A stretch of DNA of 43,049 bases, from NCBI GenBank assembly GCA_016213505.1, contig JACRAF010000064.1, positions 1 to 43,049 of the forward strand, in the 5' to 3' direction. Source of the DNA: Devosia nanyangense (GTDB lineage: Bacteria; Pseudomonadota; Alphaproteobacteria; Rhizobiales; Devosiaceae). The position numbers were made by a program, and so were the translations under genes. This document shows positions 7,290 through 15,782 of the stretch, piece after piece. Position 1 is the stretch's first letter. Every line of letters starts with the position of its first letter. The notes under the pieces were generated by a model. The model was given only the letters and a program-made list of their open reading frames with translations. It ran no database searches and had not been told where the DNA came from.

Positions 7290-7329
7290 GCCTCGCCAGG
7301 CGCGCCAACCCCTCCCTGAGGGGCGAGGC
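7290..7329. repeat. Intergenic palindromic repeat in the 7204-7559 gap
   Basis: In the 356-nt gene-free stretch after the fic gene there is a nested inverted repeat: GCCTCGCC (7290-7297) pairs with GGCGAGGC (7322-7329). Inside it, CCCCTC (7309-7314) pairs with GAGGGG (7318-7323). It resembles the dispersed intergenic palindromes common in Hyphomicrobiales genomes. No gene is evident between 7204 and 7465. The only other structure in the gap is the terminator at its right side. Confidence 0.45.
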
Positions 7330-7465
7330 GACCCGACTGAGGTCTCCTCCGATTTGCCTGCGGGACGGCTCGAAGCCCCTGATCCGTCTCGGCCCAAGCG
7401 GGCCGATCCACCGTCTCATTCAAGGGAGAAGCGGTTTCGCGCTAGCGGCTGAGGCCCTGCGTTCG

Positions 7466-7506
7466 CGCAAAAAGAAGCCGCAGATGCGGGGCAGCGCATC
7501 TGCGGC
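7466..7506 (-). terminator. Intrinsic terminator of the 7560-7847 gene
   Basis: A perfect 12-bp stem, GCCGCAGATGCG (7477-7488) with CGCATCTGCGGC (7495-7506), encloses a 6-nt loop. Read on the minus strand it is followed by a T-rich run (TTCTTTTTG). It lies 53 nt downstream of the minus-strand small gene and supports that gene being real and transcribed in this direction. Confidence 0.8.
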
Positions 7507-7559
7507 TCAAAGCCATGGGTCGCGAGAGTAGCGTCGGGGATGTGACGCGGCCCCTGGCT

Positions 7560-7847
7560 TCAGCCCATCGCGGCCGGTCGGTGTCGGGGGAACACGAACG
7601 AGCCTGCCGGCAAAGCGTGCATGGGGTCGCCGGCCGACGGGAAGGAAGAGGAAGAAAGGGTCTCGAGCACCGCTCCGGCCGCCGGCGATGTGCCGAGGAC
7701 CTGGCTGACGAGGAGGTTTTCGCCAGCCTTGAGCCCGGCGGCCACGGCCTGGTCCTTGAGGGACGTCGCGGTGGCACCGAGATCGGTACCGTGCGGCGCC
7801 ATCACCATGAACCCGACAGTCAGCCAGAAGGCGGAACGAAGCAGCAT
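7560..7847 (-). CDS. Small hypothetical protein with N-terminal membrane segment
   Basis: The product has 95 residues. The N-terminus LLRSAFWLTVGFMVMAP (2-18) is a hydrophobic segment that could be a signal anchor. The rest is small, polar and Ala/Ser rich, with no catalytic motif. I do not recognise a function. It resembles short DUF5330-like proteins of Hyphomicrobiales with an N-terminal FWL segment, but that is a loose impression. Support for its reality is the intrinsic terminator 53 nt past its stop and GGGGA about 7 nt before the ATG. The opposite strand also has an open frame here, but it has no membrane segment or terminator. Confidence 0.6.
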   Translation of the reverse strand: MLLRSAFWLTVGFMVMAPHGTDLGATATSLKDQAVAAGLKAGENLLVSQVLGTSPAAGAVLETLSSSSFPSAGDPMHALPAGSFVFPRHRPAAMG

Positions 7848-8051
7848 TTCGAAATCCCCGACCGCGTGTCCATCGCGATCAAGCCCAGGCTAGCGCTGGC
7901 GAATTAAGGCACGCTGCGAGAATTGGATAAAATTGCGGGGATTTGGTCCAGCACGTAATAGGAGGGTCACTGCTCTCAAGATCGCGCAGGCGCTCGGGAT
8001 GTAGGTGAGGCGGCGGAGCCTGATCCAGCAGTTCTACGAGAGGAGGGGTGT

Positions 8052-8074
8052 GATTAGGAATGGGATTCCTAATC
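8052..8074. repeat. Perfect inverted repeat at the end of the HNH-like gene
   Basis: GATTAGGAAT (8052-8061), GGG, ATTCCTAATC (8065-8074): 10-bp perfect arms with a 3-nt loop, overlapping the stop codon of the minus-strand gene. No T-run follows on the minus strand, so it is not a classical intrinsic terminator. It may stabilise the 3' end of the mRNA or be a transposon or recombination scar. Confidence 0.5.
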
Positions 8075-8969
8075 AATGCTCGATCAACCGACTATCTCGA
8101 AGGCCCTTAAGCCGGTTCGTAAACGCGAACGCGATAGCGTCAGCGTCATTGTCAGTGAGGGTGACTTTCGGGGGCCACCAGATCGGACTTTCCCAAAATG
8201 GCCAGAGCCTAGAGACGCCACTCACGGGGACGTCCTGCTTGCGGAGCACGCGGGGCATGGTGCTGCCAAAAACATGGACGAACAGCTTGCCTACGACAAA
8301 GGTGGTGGCATGCGTGTTCGGGGCCACCGGACGGTTTGGCGGAGCATACATTCCATCGTGGGTATCTGATACGATTTCGGCCGCGGAGTGGGCGACAACA
8401 GGGACCCATTTGTGCCGTTCATAGTGGCCTATCCATATCTTCCAGTGTTTGGGCGCGCGTCTCGTGTCCATGAATGCACGGCGTGCCGCTGGTGAGGTGG
8501 CGATGACGCGCCGGTCGCTGTCGCGGTGCTCTGCAACCATCACAAACATCGAAATCCAGGCTGCAAGGATCGACTGTTGCCGGATGAAAAGTGGAATACG
8601 TTCTCCCCTTACCAAGGGCAGCAGAAACGGCTTGGCTTCAGTCTGGAGCACACTCATCCATTCGTTGTTGCACTTCCTGCACACGACCCGAGCCCTTCCG
8701 CTGTGCGCCTCTCCGGCACGCAACTTGTTCTCAACGTCGTCGCGGTTGATCTGAATGATGACCGTGCGATCGTAATGGTTGAGTTCGTCAGATTTCGGCA
8801 GAAAGGGATGCAACCACTCTGCGAAGAGCAGAAAGGGATGCAACCACTCTGCGAAGATGTGCTCTTTCGTGAGTCCCGGCTCGCCACAGAATATGCAGCG
8901 GCCTTGCCCTCTGGTGAATGACGGTTTCTTGGCCAAAACGACCCTCGACAGGATGTAAGCGAGCACCAC
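8073..8969 (-). CDS. HNH-endonuclease-like hypothetical protein with 10-residue tandem duplication
   Basis: This 298-residue protein has an HNH-like metal-finger at the N-terminus: CIFCGEPGLTKEHIF (about 25-39) gives a CxxC pair and the EH of the HNH core, and VVCRKCNNEW (about 95-104) supplies the second CxxCN. This fits the broad HNH family found in defence and mobile genes. The C-terminal two thirds is of unknown fold. A tandem 10-residue duplication (FAEWLHPFLL, FAEWLHPFLP) lies right after the EH motif, where the beta-beta-alpha metal finger should continue, so activity may be affected. The GTG start at 8969 is uncertain. It has no operon partner. Activity as a nuclease is inferred from the motifs only. 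Confidence 0.7.
   Translation of the reverse strand: MVLAYILSRVVLAKKPSFTRGQGRCIFCGEPGLTKEHIFAEWLHPFLLFAEWLHPFLPKSDELNHYDRTVIIQINRDDVENKLRAGEAHSGRARVVCRKCNNEWMSVLQTEAKPFLLPLVRGERIPLFIRQQSILAAWISMFVMVAEHRDSDRRVIATSPAARRAFMDTRRAPKHWKIWIGHYERHKWVPVVAHSAAEIVSDTHDGMYAPPNRPVAPNTHATTFVVGKLFVHVFGSTMPRVLRKQDVPVSGVSRLWPFWESPIWWPPKVTLTDNDADAIAFAFTNRLKGLRDSRLIEH
8799..8858. repeat. 30-bp in-frame tandem duplication in the HNH-like gene
   Basis: The unit beginning CAGAAAGGGATGCAACCACT at 8799 recurs with a 30-bp period at 8829, and the copies are identical for at least 29 bases. Identity at the DNA level, synonymous sites included, means the duplication is recent, possibly strain-specific or still changing in copy number. 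Confidence 0.9.
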
Positions 8970-9014
8970 GATGACGCCTTCCGCCCCGCCGGGGCGCTTC
9001 TCCGGCGCGGACCC

Positions 9015-9386
9015 TTACTCCACGATCTTCCAGTACGAGTCCTTGCCGATCACCTTGCCGTCGCGAAACGTATAGAAATCGCAACCGTGGACTTCCTTTC
9101 GCGCTCCCTCGCGCGTGGTGCCCGTGAGGGTCCATTTCGAGATACCGGTATTGGCAGCCGTGTCCACAAAATGCGCGTCGTTGCCATAGTGGACGTCGGG
9201 CAAGCCCGCAAAGCGTGCCGCCAGCGCGCCCCGCACGTTGCGTTTGCCCTCGAAGCGAGACCCCCAGGGATTGCTTCCCCGCGGCATCTCGAGGACGCAA
9301 TCGTCGGCAAAGTACGCCATGATGCGATCGAGATCGTGCGCGTTGAAGGCCGCGCACAACTCCGTCAGCGTCGTCCGAATGTCCAT
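9015..9386 (-). CDS. SnoaL/NTF2-like nuclear transport factor 2 family protein
   Basis: This 123-residue protein has an NTF2-like cone fold pattern: ELCAAFNAHDLDRIMAYFAD near the N-terminus, VRGALAARFAGLPDVHY in the middle, and the final strands CDFYTFRDGKVIGKDSYWKI. Such proteins are small enzymes or binding proteins; the substrate cannot be told from the sequence. I chose the internal ATG (9386) because GAGAGG lies just upstream. A longer frame to 9449 adds only a charged low-complexity stretch. Confidence 0.85.
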   Translation of the reverse strand: MDIRTTLTELCAAFNAHDLDRIMAYFADDCVLEMPRGSNPWGSRFEGKRNVRGALAARFAGLPDVHYGNDAHFVDTAANTGISKWTLTGTTREGARKEVHGCDFYTFRDGKVIGKDSYWKIVE

Positions 9387-9640
9387 CGCCTCTCTCCCGT
9401 CCCGGTGGGATGATCGACGTGCTGTCCACCGATGGGTGGAATAGGTCACCGGCGACCGGGACGGTCAAGGCCGAGCCAGACCGGCGCGACTTCTGCTACG
9501 CTTGCCGGGGGCGTCGGCGGACCAGGCGCAAGACGACGATCATCGCCGAGGATCTCGCGCGCGCAGAAGGCGCGGGAACGAATGTGGCGGCGCGGCGCGA
9601 TCGAGGGGCCGTATGCTCGGTGGAAAGCGAGGAGCTTCGT

Positions 9641-9850
9641 ATGATCCTGTCGTCGACGATCACCTGCCCCCATTGCGGGCATCGCTCGCTGGAGGTGATG
9701 CCGGAGGATGCCTGCGTCCACTTCTATGAGTGCAAAAACTGCAAACGGCTGCTGAGGCCCCGGCAGGGCGACTGCTGCGTCTTTTGCTCCTATGCCGACG
9801 TTCGCTGCCCTTCAAAGCAGCTGGAGGCTGCCGAGGCCCGCCGGAAATAG
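9641..9850 (+). CDS. GDCCVxC domain-containing small zinc-ribbon protein
   Basis: This 69-residue cysteine-rich protein has three Cys clusters: CPHCGH (about 9-14), CKNC (about 31-34) and the family signature GDCCVFCSY (about 43-51). The name-giving GDCCVxC motif is complete. These small proteins are often found in metal or mercury resistance contexts, but no such genes are visible here. GAGGAG precedes ATG 9641 at normal spacing. A longer in-frame version from 9410 has no such site and adds an Arg-rich N-terminus unlike the family. It is convergent with the next fic gene. Confidence 0.85.
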   Translation: MILSSTITCPHCGHRSLEVMPEDACVHFYECKNCKRLLRPRQGDCCVFCSYADVRCPSKQLEAAEARRK

Positions 9851-9890
9851 GTGCGTGGGGAGGAGACCTGACTGCACGGCCGGTACGGCA

Positions 9891-11027
9891 TTATCGCGGC
9901 TCGGCGATCAGGACATACGGGTCCTCCAGCGGCCGCTTGATCCGCGTGGCATTTCTGAGGGCCAGGAGGGGAGGCGCGGCCGAGTAGGTTCGGGCGCGCT
10001 TTTCGCCCTTGGGCGCCAGCAGGCCGGCATCGGACAGGCGTTTCAGATCGCGGGACGCGGTGTAGTCGGTGATCTCGGCGGCGTTGCGGTATCGCGCATT
10101 GGTGACGCCGATTCCGAGGGCCGCGTCGAACAGCGGCGACCAGCATCGGTCGGGCAGCTTCTGCGACACGACCATGGTCATGATGCCCTCGTAGAGGCGC
10201 TCGGCCTCTTCGTTGCGCCGGACCAGCTTGGTCGCCTGCTGGTAGTGCGCCTTGATGCAGAAGCGCACCCACGCTAGAGCGTCGTTCCGGGGCGACCATT
10301 GGCCCTGGCCGGTCGCCGCCAGAACGGCGTAGTACTCGGCAGTGTTGTCCCCCAGCCATTCCTCGATGCTGCTAAAGACCGGATGCAGGATGCCGTCCCG
10401 GGCGATGACCAGGGTCTGGAGGGCGCGGGCCACGCGTCCGTTGCCGTCCTTGAACGGATGGACCATCGTCAGGTTGAGGTGCGCCATGGCCGCCCGCACC
10501 AGGGCAGGGTCGTTGGAGGAATCCTTGAGGTAGGTGACCAGTTCGGTGACCAGCGGGTCGATCAACTCCGGCGGCGGCGGCTCGTAGACGGTCTGACCGG
10601 TCCTCGAGTCGACTACCAACACCATGCCGGGACGCCATTGGCCGGGGGCGTTCGCCATCTTGTAGCCGGCGATCATGAAGTGAAGGCTCTTGAGGAACTG
10701 CTTGCTGAACTCGAAGTACGGATCCTGGGCCGCCTGCATGATGTAGGTGAGGGCCGACTGGTAGCCGTTAATCGCCATCCAGGTTTCGGTCCGCTCGTCG
10801 AGCGGTGGTTCCTGCTCGATGGCGGCGACGGCGGTGTCGATGTCGGCCTCGATGCCCTCGATGCTGTTCGAGCCCTGGATGGCCCTGGCGAACGCGGCGC
10901 GCCGCAGCGAGCCGGTCCAGCGCCGCGGGCTGTGCTGGGTGTAGCCGCGCAGCTTCTCCCGCTGCTCGGCAACCAGCCTCAGGGCGGCGTGATCCTCCTC
11001 CGCCAGGGTCGGACTACCGTAGATCAT
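9891..11027 (-). CDS. Fic family protein (second, unrelated to the first)
   Basis: This 378-residue Fic protein has the core motif HPFKDGNGRVAR with catalytic His190 and the upstream inhibitory motif SNSIEG (about residues 53-58), so it is also a class II, self-inhibited Fic enzyme, presumably an AMP transferase. The N-terminal part is a helical Fic_N-like region (SLRRAAFARAIQGSNSIEG). The C-terminal 80 residues look like a winged helix (NAAEITDYTASRDLKRLSDA) that may bind DNA. It shares no close similarity with the Fic at 6094 beyond the motif. The upstream DNA (11030-11075) is AT-rich compared with the surroundings and probably holds its promoter. Confidence 0.92.
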   Translation of the reverse strand: MIYGSPTLAEEDHAALRLVAEQREKLRGYTQHSPRRWTGSLRRAAFARAIQGSNSIEGIEADIDTAVAAIEQEPPLDERTETWMAINGYQSALTYIMQAAQDPYFEFSKQFLKSLHFMIAGYKMANAPGQWRPGMVLVVDSRTGQTVYEPPPPELIDPLVTELVTYLKDSSNDPALVRAAMAHLNLTMVHPFKDGNGRVARALQTLVIARDGILHPVFSSIEEWLGDNTAEYYAVLAATGQGQWSPRNDALAWVRFCIKAHYQQATKLVRRNEEAERLYEGIMTMVVSQKLPDRCWSPLFDAALGIGVTNARYRNAAEITDYTASRDLKRLSDAGLLAPKGEKRARTYSAAPPLLALRNATRIKRPLEDPYVLIAEPR

Positions 11028-11295
11028 GTGGGATATCCAATTAATAACCAGCAGAATGTTAATTTATAAACGACGTTGTGTCGGTTTGCAAGCAGCTATC
11101 CGACATCGGATTGCTTGCCGCCCACCCCCACCGGTTTGGTCAATCCATTGTTTACGCTGAACCGAGAAAGCGAGCGGTCTGCGCTGTGGAAAGCACGGGA
11201 AACGGGGCGGCGGGGCTCGGCACTTAAGGGTGTCTTAGGTCCTTGGATGAAAGGGTGGACACCTAGGTCCGGCGTTCCGGGAAGCGGATTTTGTA

Positions 11296-13113
11296 ATGCG
11301 TAGCCTCCTCGATTCCCTCCTCGGCAGGGGGACCAGCGCCGATCAGGGCCGGGCCGGAGGCGGCCGTCCCGAAACGCTGCGGCGCAGAACCCTCGCCGCC
11401 AATGCGCGGATCATGGTGAGCGCCAGCGGCATCGCCATGCCGGCAGCGCTCTATGGGCTGCTGCAGGGCGCGCTGATGCCGTTCGTCATCGTCACCATCG
11501 GGGCGGCGGCGGGGTTCGGCACGCTGGCGCTGCACCATCGCGGCCAGTACGAGCGCGCCGCCTTCGGGCAGGTCTATGCGACGCTGCTGATCGGGCTGGT
11601 GCTGACCATCGTCGACCCGCAGATCGTCGATTTCGGGCTCGCCATTGCGCTGCTCGGGCCGGTGCAGGCGTCGCTGCTGGCGCGCAGCCCGGCCAAGAAG
11701 CGATCCTGGGTGCTGCTGCTCGCCATCGTCGGCATCGGTTGCCTCGGGGCGCTGGGGCTGGTCGAGTGGCCCGAGCCGGCGCGCGCGGCCTATGGGCTGG
11801 TGGCGGCGGCGGCGTTCGTGGTGATCGCGCTGATCGTCGGCTACACCGCCAACCGGCTGAACTCGGCCTTCGCGGTCTACGAGCGCGGCCAGATGAACGC
11901 CTACAGGCATCTGGTCGAGAACGTTCAGGACGCGGTGATGCGCTTTGCCGCCGATGGTGGCGTGCTGTTCACCTCCAAATCGGCGGAAAAGCTGTTCGGC
12001 TGCCACCGCTACGAGCTCTCGGGCTCGGGCCTGCTCGAGCGCATCCACGTGCTCGACCGGCCGACTTATATGACGGCGTTCTCTGAGGCCAACCACGACG
12101 GCAAGGCGCGCACCGTGGAGGTGCGGATGCGCCGCGACGATCCGGCGGAGCCGGCCCGGGTGCCGCAGTTCCTGTGGATCGAGGTGGCGCTGACGCCGGT
12201 GATCGACGCCGAGGCCGACGAGGCCCGCAACGAGGTGGTCGCGCTGTTGCGCGACGTCACCGAGCGGCATCGGCAGGATATCGAGATGCGCGAGGCGCGG
12301 CGCGCCGCCGAGGACGCCTCGAATGCCAAATCGCGGTTCCTCGCCACCATCGGCCATGAACTGCGCACCCCGCTCAACGCCATTGTCGGCTTCTCCGAGA
12401 TGATGACCTCGGGCGTGGTGGGCGAGCTCAGCCCGGCGCACCGCGAATATGCCGACATCATCCACCGCAGCGGCCACCACCTGCTCGACGTGGTCAAGAT
12501 GCTGCTCGACATGAGCCGGCTGGAAGCGGGCAAGTTCGAGCTCACCAGCGAGCCGTTCGAGCCCGCGGCGCTGATCGAGCCGTGCTTCAAGATGGTCGAG
12601 GCGATGGCGCGCGAGCGGCAGGTGACGCTGGTCACCGATCTGCCGCGGCTGCTGCCCACGATCACCGCCGACGAGCGGGCCTGCCGGCAGGTCCTGATCA
12701 ACCTCCTCTCCAACGCCATCAAGTTCAGCCACGAGAAGGGCGTCGTCACCGTCGCGATCAAGCGGCAGGGGAGCCTGCTCAACATTTCGGTCGCCGATCG
12801 CGGCATCGGCATGGATCACGACGCCGTCAGCCGCATCGGCGAGCCGTTCTTCCAGGCCCAGGATGGCCTCGCCCGCCGCTACGAGGGCACGGGGCTCGGC
12901 CTCTCCATCGTCAAGGGCCTCGTCGACCTCCACCAGGGGACGCTGCGCGCCACCTCGAGCCCGGGTGAGGGGACGACGATGACCGTTCTTCTGCCTTTAA
13001 ACGGTCCAGCAACCAAAACGGCGGAAACTCACGCGGTGACTGCGCTCACCACCCGTGAACCCGCGGTCGCGCCGAAGTCCGAATGGCCAGACGAAAAAAG
13101 ACGAGCGTTATGA
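11296..13113 (+). CDS. PAS-containing sensor histidine kinase (PleC/DivL-like)
   Basis: This 605-residue inner-membrane sensor kinase has about five or six hydrophobic helices (residues ~38-190), then a PAS domain (~200-325, starting HLVENVQDAVMRFAADGGVL), an HisKA domain with phospho-acceptor His354 in ATIGHELRTPLNAIVGFSEM, and an HATPase_c domain with the N box NLLSNAIKFS, the G1 box DRGIGMDHD and the G2 box GTGLGLSIVKG. The organisation resembles the PleC/DivJ group that controls cell-cycle signalling in alphaproteobacteria. The partner regulator is not in the window. The next gene overlaps its 3' end by 31 nt, and the kinase/peptidoglycan-binding/DUF1491 order suggests an envelope-linked sensor. 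Confidence 0.88.
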   Translation: MRSLLDSLLGRGTSADQGRAGGGRPETLRRRTLAANARIMVSASGIAMPAALYGLLQGALMPFVIVTIGAAAGFGTLALHHRGQYERAAFGQVYATLLIGLVLTIVDPQIVDFGLAIALLGPVQASLLARSPAKKRSWVLLLAIVGIGCLGALGLVEWPEPARAAYGLVAAAAFVVIALIVGYTANRLNSAFAVYERGQMNAYRHLVENVQDAVMRFAADGGVLFTSKSAEKLFGCHRYELSGSGLLERIHVLDRPTYMTAFSEANHDGKARTVEVRMRRDDPAEPARVPQFLWIEVALTPVIDAEADEARNEVVALLRDVTERHRQDIEMREARRAAEDASNAKSRFLATIGHELRTPLNAIVGFSEMMTSGVVGELSPAHREYADIIHRSGHHLLDVVKMLLDMSRLEAGKFELTSEPFEPAALIEPCFKMVEAMARERQVTLVTDLPRLLPTITADERACRQVLINLLSNAIKFSHEKGVVTVAIKRQGSLLNISVADRGIGMDHDAVSRIGEPFFQAQDGLARRYEGTGLGLSIVKGLVDLHQGTLRATSSPGEGTTMTVLLPLNGPATKTAETHAVTALTTREPAVAPKSEWPDEKRRAL

Positions 13114-14279
13114 CAGTAGAAGCGTTCTCGAGCCTGCCCTTCCAGGCCGGCGGTGCGGTGGCGGCGGCAGCCGGCCGCACGGTGCTGTGGGCCGTCGCGG
13201 CCTATATGCGCCAGCCGCTGCGCAACACGGCGGTCGCGACGCTGATCGGGCTGTCGTCGATGGCCGGCTCCAACGCGCTCTACAAGCAGGCCCATCACCA
13301 TCCGGCGCCACTGTTCGGCAGCTTCTCGACCGAAAAGCAGGTGGCCAAGGCCGACATCGCGCCGGTGATGCCGGCGGCGCGGCCGAAAAAGCTGACGCTC
13401 AGCAAGCTCAGCACCGAAACCACCGGCAGTGTCGCTCCGGCCGCCGCGGTGGACCGGGTGATCGGCAATGCCGACGTCATCGAATTGCAGCGCAAGCTCA
13501 CGGCATTCAAGCTGTTCGACGGCACCGTCGACGGCCTCTTCGGGCCGCGCACGGCGCGCGCCATCAAGGCCTTCGAGCAGATGATCGGCCGTACGCCCCG
13601 CGGGCTGCTGACCCCCGAAATCATCGAACTGATCAAGGCGACGCCGATCACGGCGGAGCCGGAGAAGCTGGCGCTGACGCCGCCCACCGCGGCCAAGACC
13701 GCACCGGCCGTAACCGAGACCGTGGCGCCGCTCGCTTTGGCCGAGCCCGAAAAACCGCTGGCCGCGGCGGCCAAGCCGCTGCCCGCACCGGCGCCGCTGC
13801 TGGCGACGCCGGCCGAGACGGTTACCGAGACGGCTGCGACACCGCCCGCCGCCGTCGCCACCACCGATCCGTCGCCGGCCCTGGCGCTCGATGTCGCCGG
13901 GGACATGGCCGAAGACGCCATCGGCGCCCTCGCCAGCGGTGTGACCACCATGGCGATGACCAGCACGGCAAGCGTCCCCACGCGCACGGTGCAGACCATC
14001 GCCGTGAAAGTCACGCCGCCGGCACCGGCCCAGACGATGCCCGCCGAGCTCACCCCGTCCGCCGAAAGTCCTGCCGTCCCCGACGACACGCAGATCGTCG
14101 GCGCGGTGCAGCGCGGCCTGTCGAGCCTGGGGTTCCTCCACGGCGAGATCGACGGCGTCGCCGGCGAGGCGACGGCCAAGGCGATCCGCAATTTCGAGGT
14201 CTACTACAACTACGACGTGACCGGCCGCATCACCCCGGGCCTGGTCAAGCTGCTTGTGCAGAACGGGGCGTCGATCTAA
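13083..14279 (+). CDS. Membrane-anchored protein with two peptidoglycan-binding domains
   Basis: This 398-residue protein has an N-terminal hydrophobic segment (about 48-62, TAVATLIGLSSMAGSNAL) that should anchor it in the inner membrane. The first PG_binding_1 repeat is at about residues 130-185 (IELQRKLTAFKLFDGTVDGL). A long Ala/Pro/Thr-rich linker follows (about 190-335). The second repeat is at about 340-395 (VQRGLSSLGFLHGEIDGVAG). It probably bridges the membrane and the cell wall. The start lies 31 nt inside the kinase gene in another frame, implying coupled translation. The linker is low-complexity, so homology searches should be done with the two repeats separately. Confidence 0.85.
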   Translation: MARRKKTSVMTVEAFSSLPFQAGGAVAAAAGRTVLWAVAAYMRQPLRNTAVATLIGLSSMAGSNALYKQAHHHPAPLFGSFSTEKQVAKADIAPVMPAARPKKLTLSKLSTETTGSVAPAAAVDRVIGNADVIELQRKLTAFKLFDGTVDGLFGPRTARAIKAFEQMIGRTPRGLLTPEIIELIKATPITAEPEKLALTPPTAAKTAPAVTETVAPLALAEPEKPLAAAAKPLPAPAPLLATPAETVTETAATPPAAVATTDPSPALALDVAGDMAEDAIGALASGVTTMAMTSTASVPTRTVQTIAVKVTPPAPAQTMPAELTPSAESPAVPDDTQIVGAVQRGLSSLGFLHGEIDGVAGEATAKAIRNFEVYYNYDVTGRITPGLVKLLVQNGASI

Positions 14280-14287
14280 GCAGCCTC

Positions 14288-14623
14288 ATGCTGCGCTCCG
14301 ACCTCTGGGCCGCCGCCTTCGTGCGGCGCCACAACGACATCGGCCATATCTGCGTCGTCTCCCGCAAGGGCGACCCGATCGCCGGGCAGATCTTCATCGA
14401 GATCGACCACCTCAACGGCACGGTGAGCCTGCTCACCCCGGCCGCGTCCTCGGCGCGGCTCGACGGCGACGAGGACCATCTGTTCGTGCGCCGCTTCGAC
14501 CATGGGGAGCCGGAGGCGGTGAAGCAGAGGATCGCTCGCGAGGTGGATTTTGATCCCGATCTGTGGGTGCTGTCGCTCGAGATGCGCGGCGACGATCCGG
14601 GCGTGATGATGGGGCGGGGGTAG
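14288..14623 (+). CDS. DUF1491 family protein
   Basis: This 111-residue protein matches the DUF1491 layout: LWAAAFVRRHNDIGHICVVS at the start, a central KGDPIAGQIFIEIDHLNGTV, and the C-terminal FDPDLWVLSLEMR. Its function is unknown. The family is common in alphaproteobacteria and is usually encoded after the peptidoglycan-binding protein, as here (9-nt gap after the stop). No membrane segment or signal peptide is visible. The ATG at 14288 is the first in frame. Confidence 0.9.
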   Translation: MLRSDLWAAAFVRRHNDIGHICVVSRKGDPIAGQIFIEIDHLNGTVSLLTPAASSARLDGDEDHLFVRRFDHGEPEAVKQRIAREVDFDPDLWVLSLEMRGDDPGVMMGRG

Positions 14624-14658
14624 GCTGCCGCTGGGGCCGCGGGCTTCCAGAAGACTGC

Positions 14659-15207
14659 TCAGACCCGGATGTTCCGGCAGGCGAGTTTGGCGAGCTGGGC
14701 TTCGTAGCGCGGGCGCATGACCGGTTGGGGCGGGGCGAGGCGGACCACGACGAAGACGTCGTCGGTGCGCGATTCGACGATCAGCAGGCCCGCGGCGATG
14801 TTGATCTTCTGCTCGGCGAGAAGCCGGGTCTGGGCCGGATCGAACACCCCGAGATCGAGGGTCTGGCCGATGCTGTCGCGGTTGGTGGTGCTGTAGATCA
14901 CCGTTCCGGTCTGATCGTAGATGGCGACCGACCAGAAGCCGACCGGCAAGACGCCAGCCAGTTCGCCCGGCCCGCTCCTCAGGTCGAGACGGCACACCGC
15001 GTAGCTGAGGCCGGGGTCGAGCCGGAACGGGTTCGGCTCGCCCGCCGCCGGGACCGGGATCAGCTGCGTCTTGCCGGCCGTATCGATCTCGGCCAGACGC
15101 GCGAAAAGGCCGTTGCCGGCCAGCGCCGGCAGGGCCAGGATGACGACCAGATGGATGGCCAGCCCGAGCAGCGTTCCGGCCAGCACATAAAGCCCGGTGC
15201 GGACCAT
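14659..15207 (-). CDS. DUF1254 domain-containing protein
   Basis: This 182-residue protein has an N-terminal membrane segment (TGLYVLAGTLLGLAIHLVVI, about 4-23) and a periplasmic domain of the DUF1254 type (VGFWSVAIYDQTGTVIYSTT). It is the second gene of a two-gene block: its ATG overlaps the DUF1214 stop (ATGA). DUF1254 and DUF1214 are often halves of one longer protein. Here they are separate, each with its own membrane anchor. The role is unknown; the position behind a penicillin-binding protein suggests an envelope function. Confidence 0.85.
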   Translation of the reverse strand: MVRTGLYVLAGTLLGLAIHLVVILALPALAGNGLFARLAEIDTAGKTQLIPVPAAGEPNPFRLDPGLSYAVCRLDLRSGPGELAGVLPVGFWSVAIYDQTGTVIYSTTNRDSIGQTLDLGVFDPAQTRLLAEQKINIAAGLLIVESRTDDVFVVVRLAPPQPVMRPRYEAQLAKLACRNIRV

Positions 15208-15779
15208 CAGCAGCTCTCGCGGATGATGGCGGGCAGGCTGAACTGACCGGTCGCCGTGCCCGAGAGCGCGGTGGTGTCGTAGAGCGTCAGCACCAGCTGG
15301 AACGGTCCGTCGCCGGTGATCTCGAGCCAGTTGAGCGGGCTCAGCGTGCGGCTGACATAGAGCTGCATCGAGCCGTCATCGGCACGCGAGAGGCGAGCGC
15401 TGTGAAAGCCGGGCGGGCCGTCCGGGCGCGCGATGCCGGCGCCGTCCGGCGTCGTTGGAACGAGAGTCCAGAAGGTCGAGACTGGCGTCGTGCCGTCGAT
15501 CCGGTAGCGGCAGGCGCGATCGAGCTTCCGGCCGTCGCTGTCGGCGCCGGCGACGAACTGCAGGCCCTCGGCCTGGCCCAGCTGCAGGGCGCCGTTGCGC
15601 GTGAGAAAGGCGCGCGAATAGGGATCGGGCGCCGGCGAGCCGGCGCGCGGCCAGGCCACCCAGGGGCCGGACTGATAGGCGCCGAACAGCCGCCCGTCGC
15701 TGAGCGCGTACCAGCTGAGCCCGAAGCCCAGCGCCAGGGCGACCGCCAGCATCAGCAAAAGGTTGAGCAGGAACCGCAA
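15207..15779 (-). CDS. DUF1214 domain-containing protein
   Basis: This 190-residue protein has an N-terminal membrane segment (FLLNLLLMLAVALALGFGLS, about 3-22) followed by a DUF1214-type beta-rich domain. The family patterns PYSRAFLTRNGALQLGQAEG and the C-terminal SPLNWLEITGDGPFQLVLTL are clear. The final two Cys-bearing positions are unremarkable. It lies 3 nt after the penicillin-binding protein gene and overlaps the DUF1254 gene, so the three form one transcription unit on the minus strand. No enzymatic motif is visible. Confidence 0.87.
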   Translation of the reverse strand: MRFLLNLLLMLAVALALGFGLSWYALSDGRLFGAYQSGPWVAWPRAGSPAPDPYSRAFLTRNGALQLGQAEGLQFVAGADSDGRKLDRACRYRIDGTTPVSTFWTLVPTTPDGAGIARPDGPPGFHSARLSRADDGSMQLYVSRTLSPLNWLEITGDGPFQLVLTLYDTTALSGTATGQFSLPAIIRESC

Positions 15780-15782
15780 CGC

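Noticed and set aside
7515..7907. Plus-strand frame opposite the small gene at 7560-7847
   Set aside because: It has no hydrophobic or family features, and the terminator at 7466-7506 has its T-run for the minus strand.
13055..14287. Long extension upstream of DUF1491 in the same frame
   Set aside because: It overlaps the peptidoglycan-binding protein in another frame and has a low-complexity Arg/Gly composition. The DUF1491 domain begins at ATG 14288.
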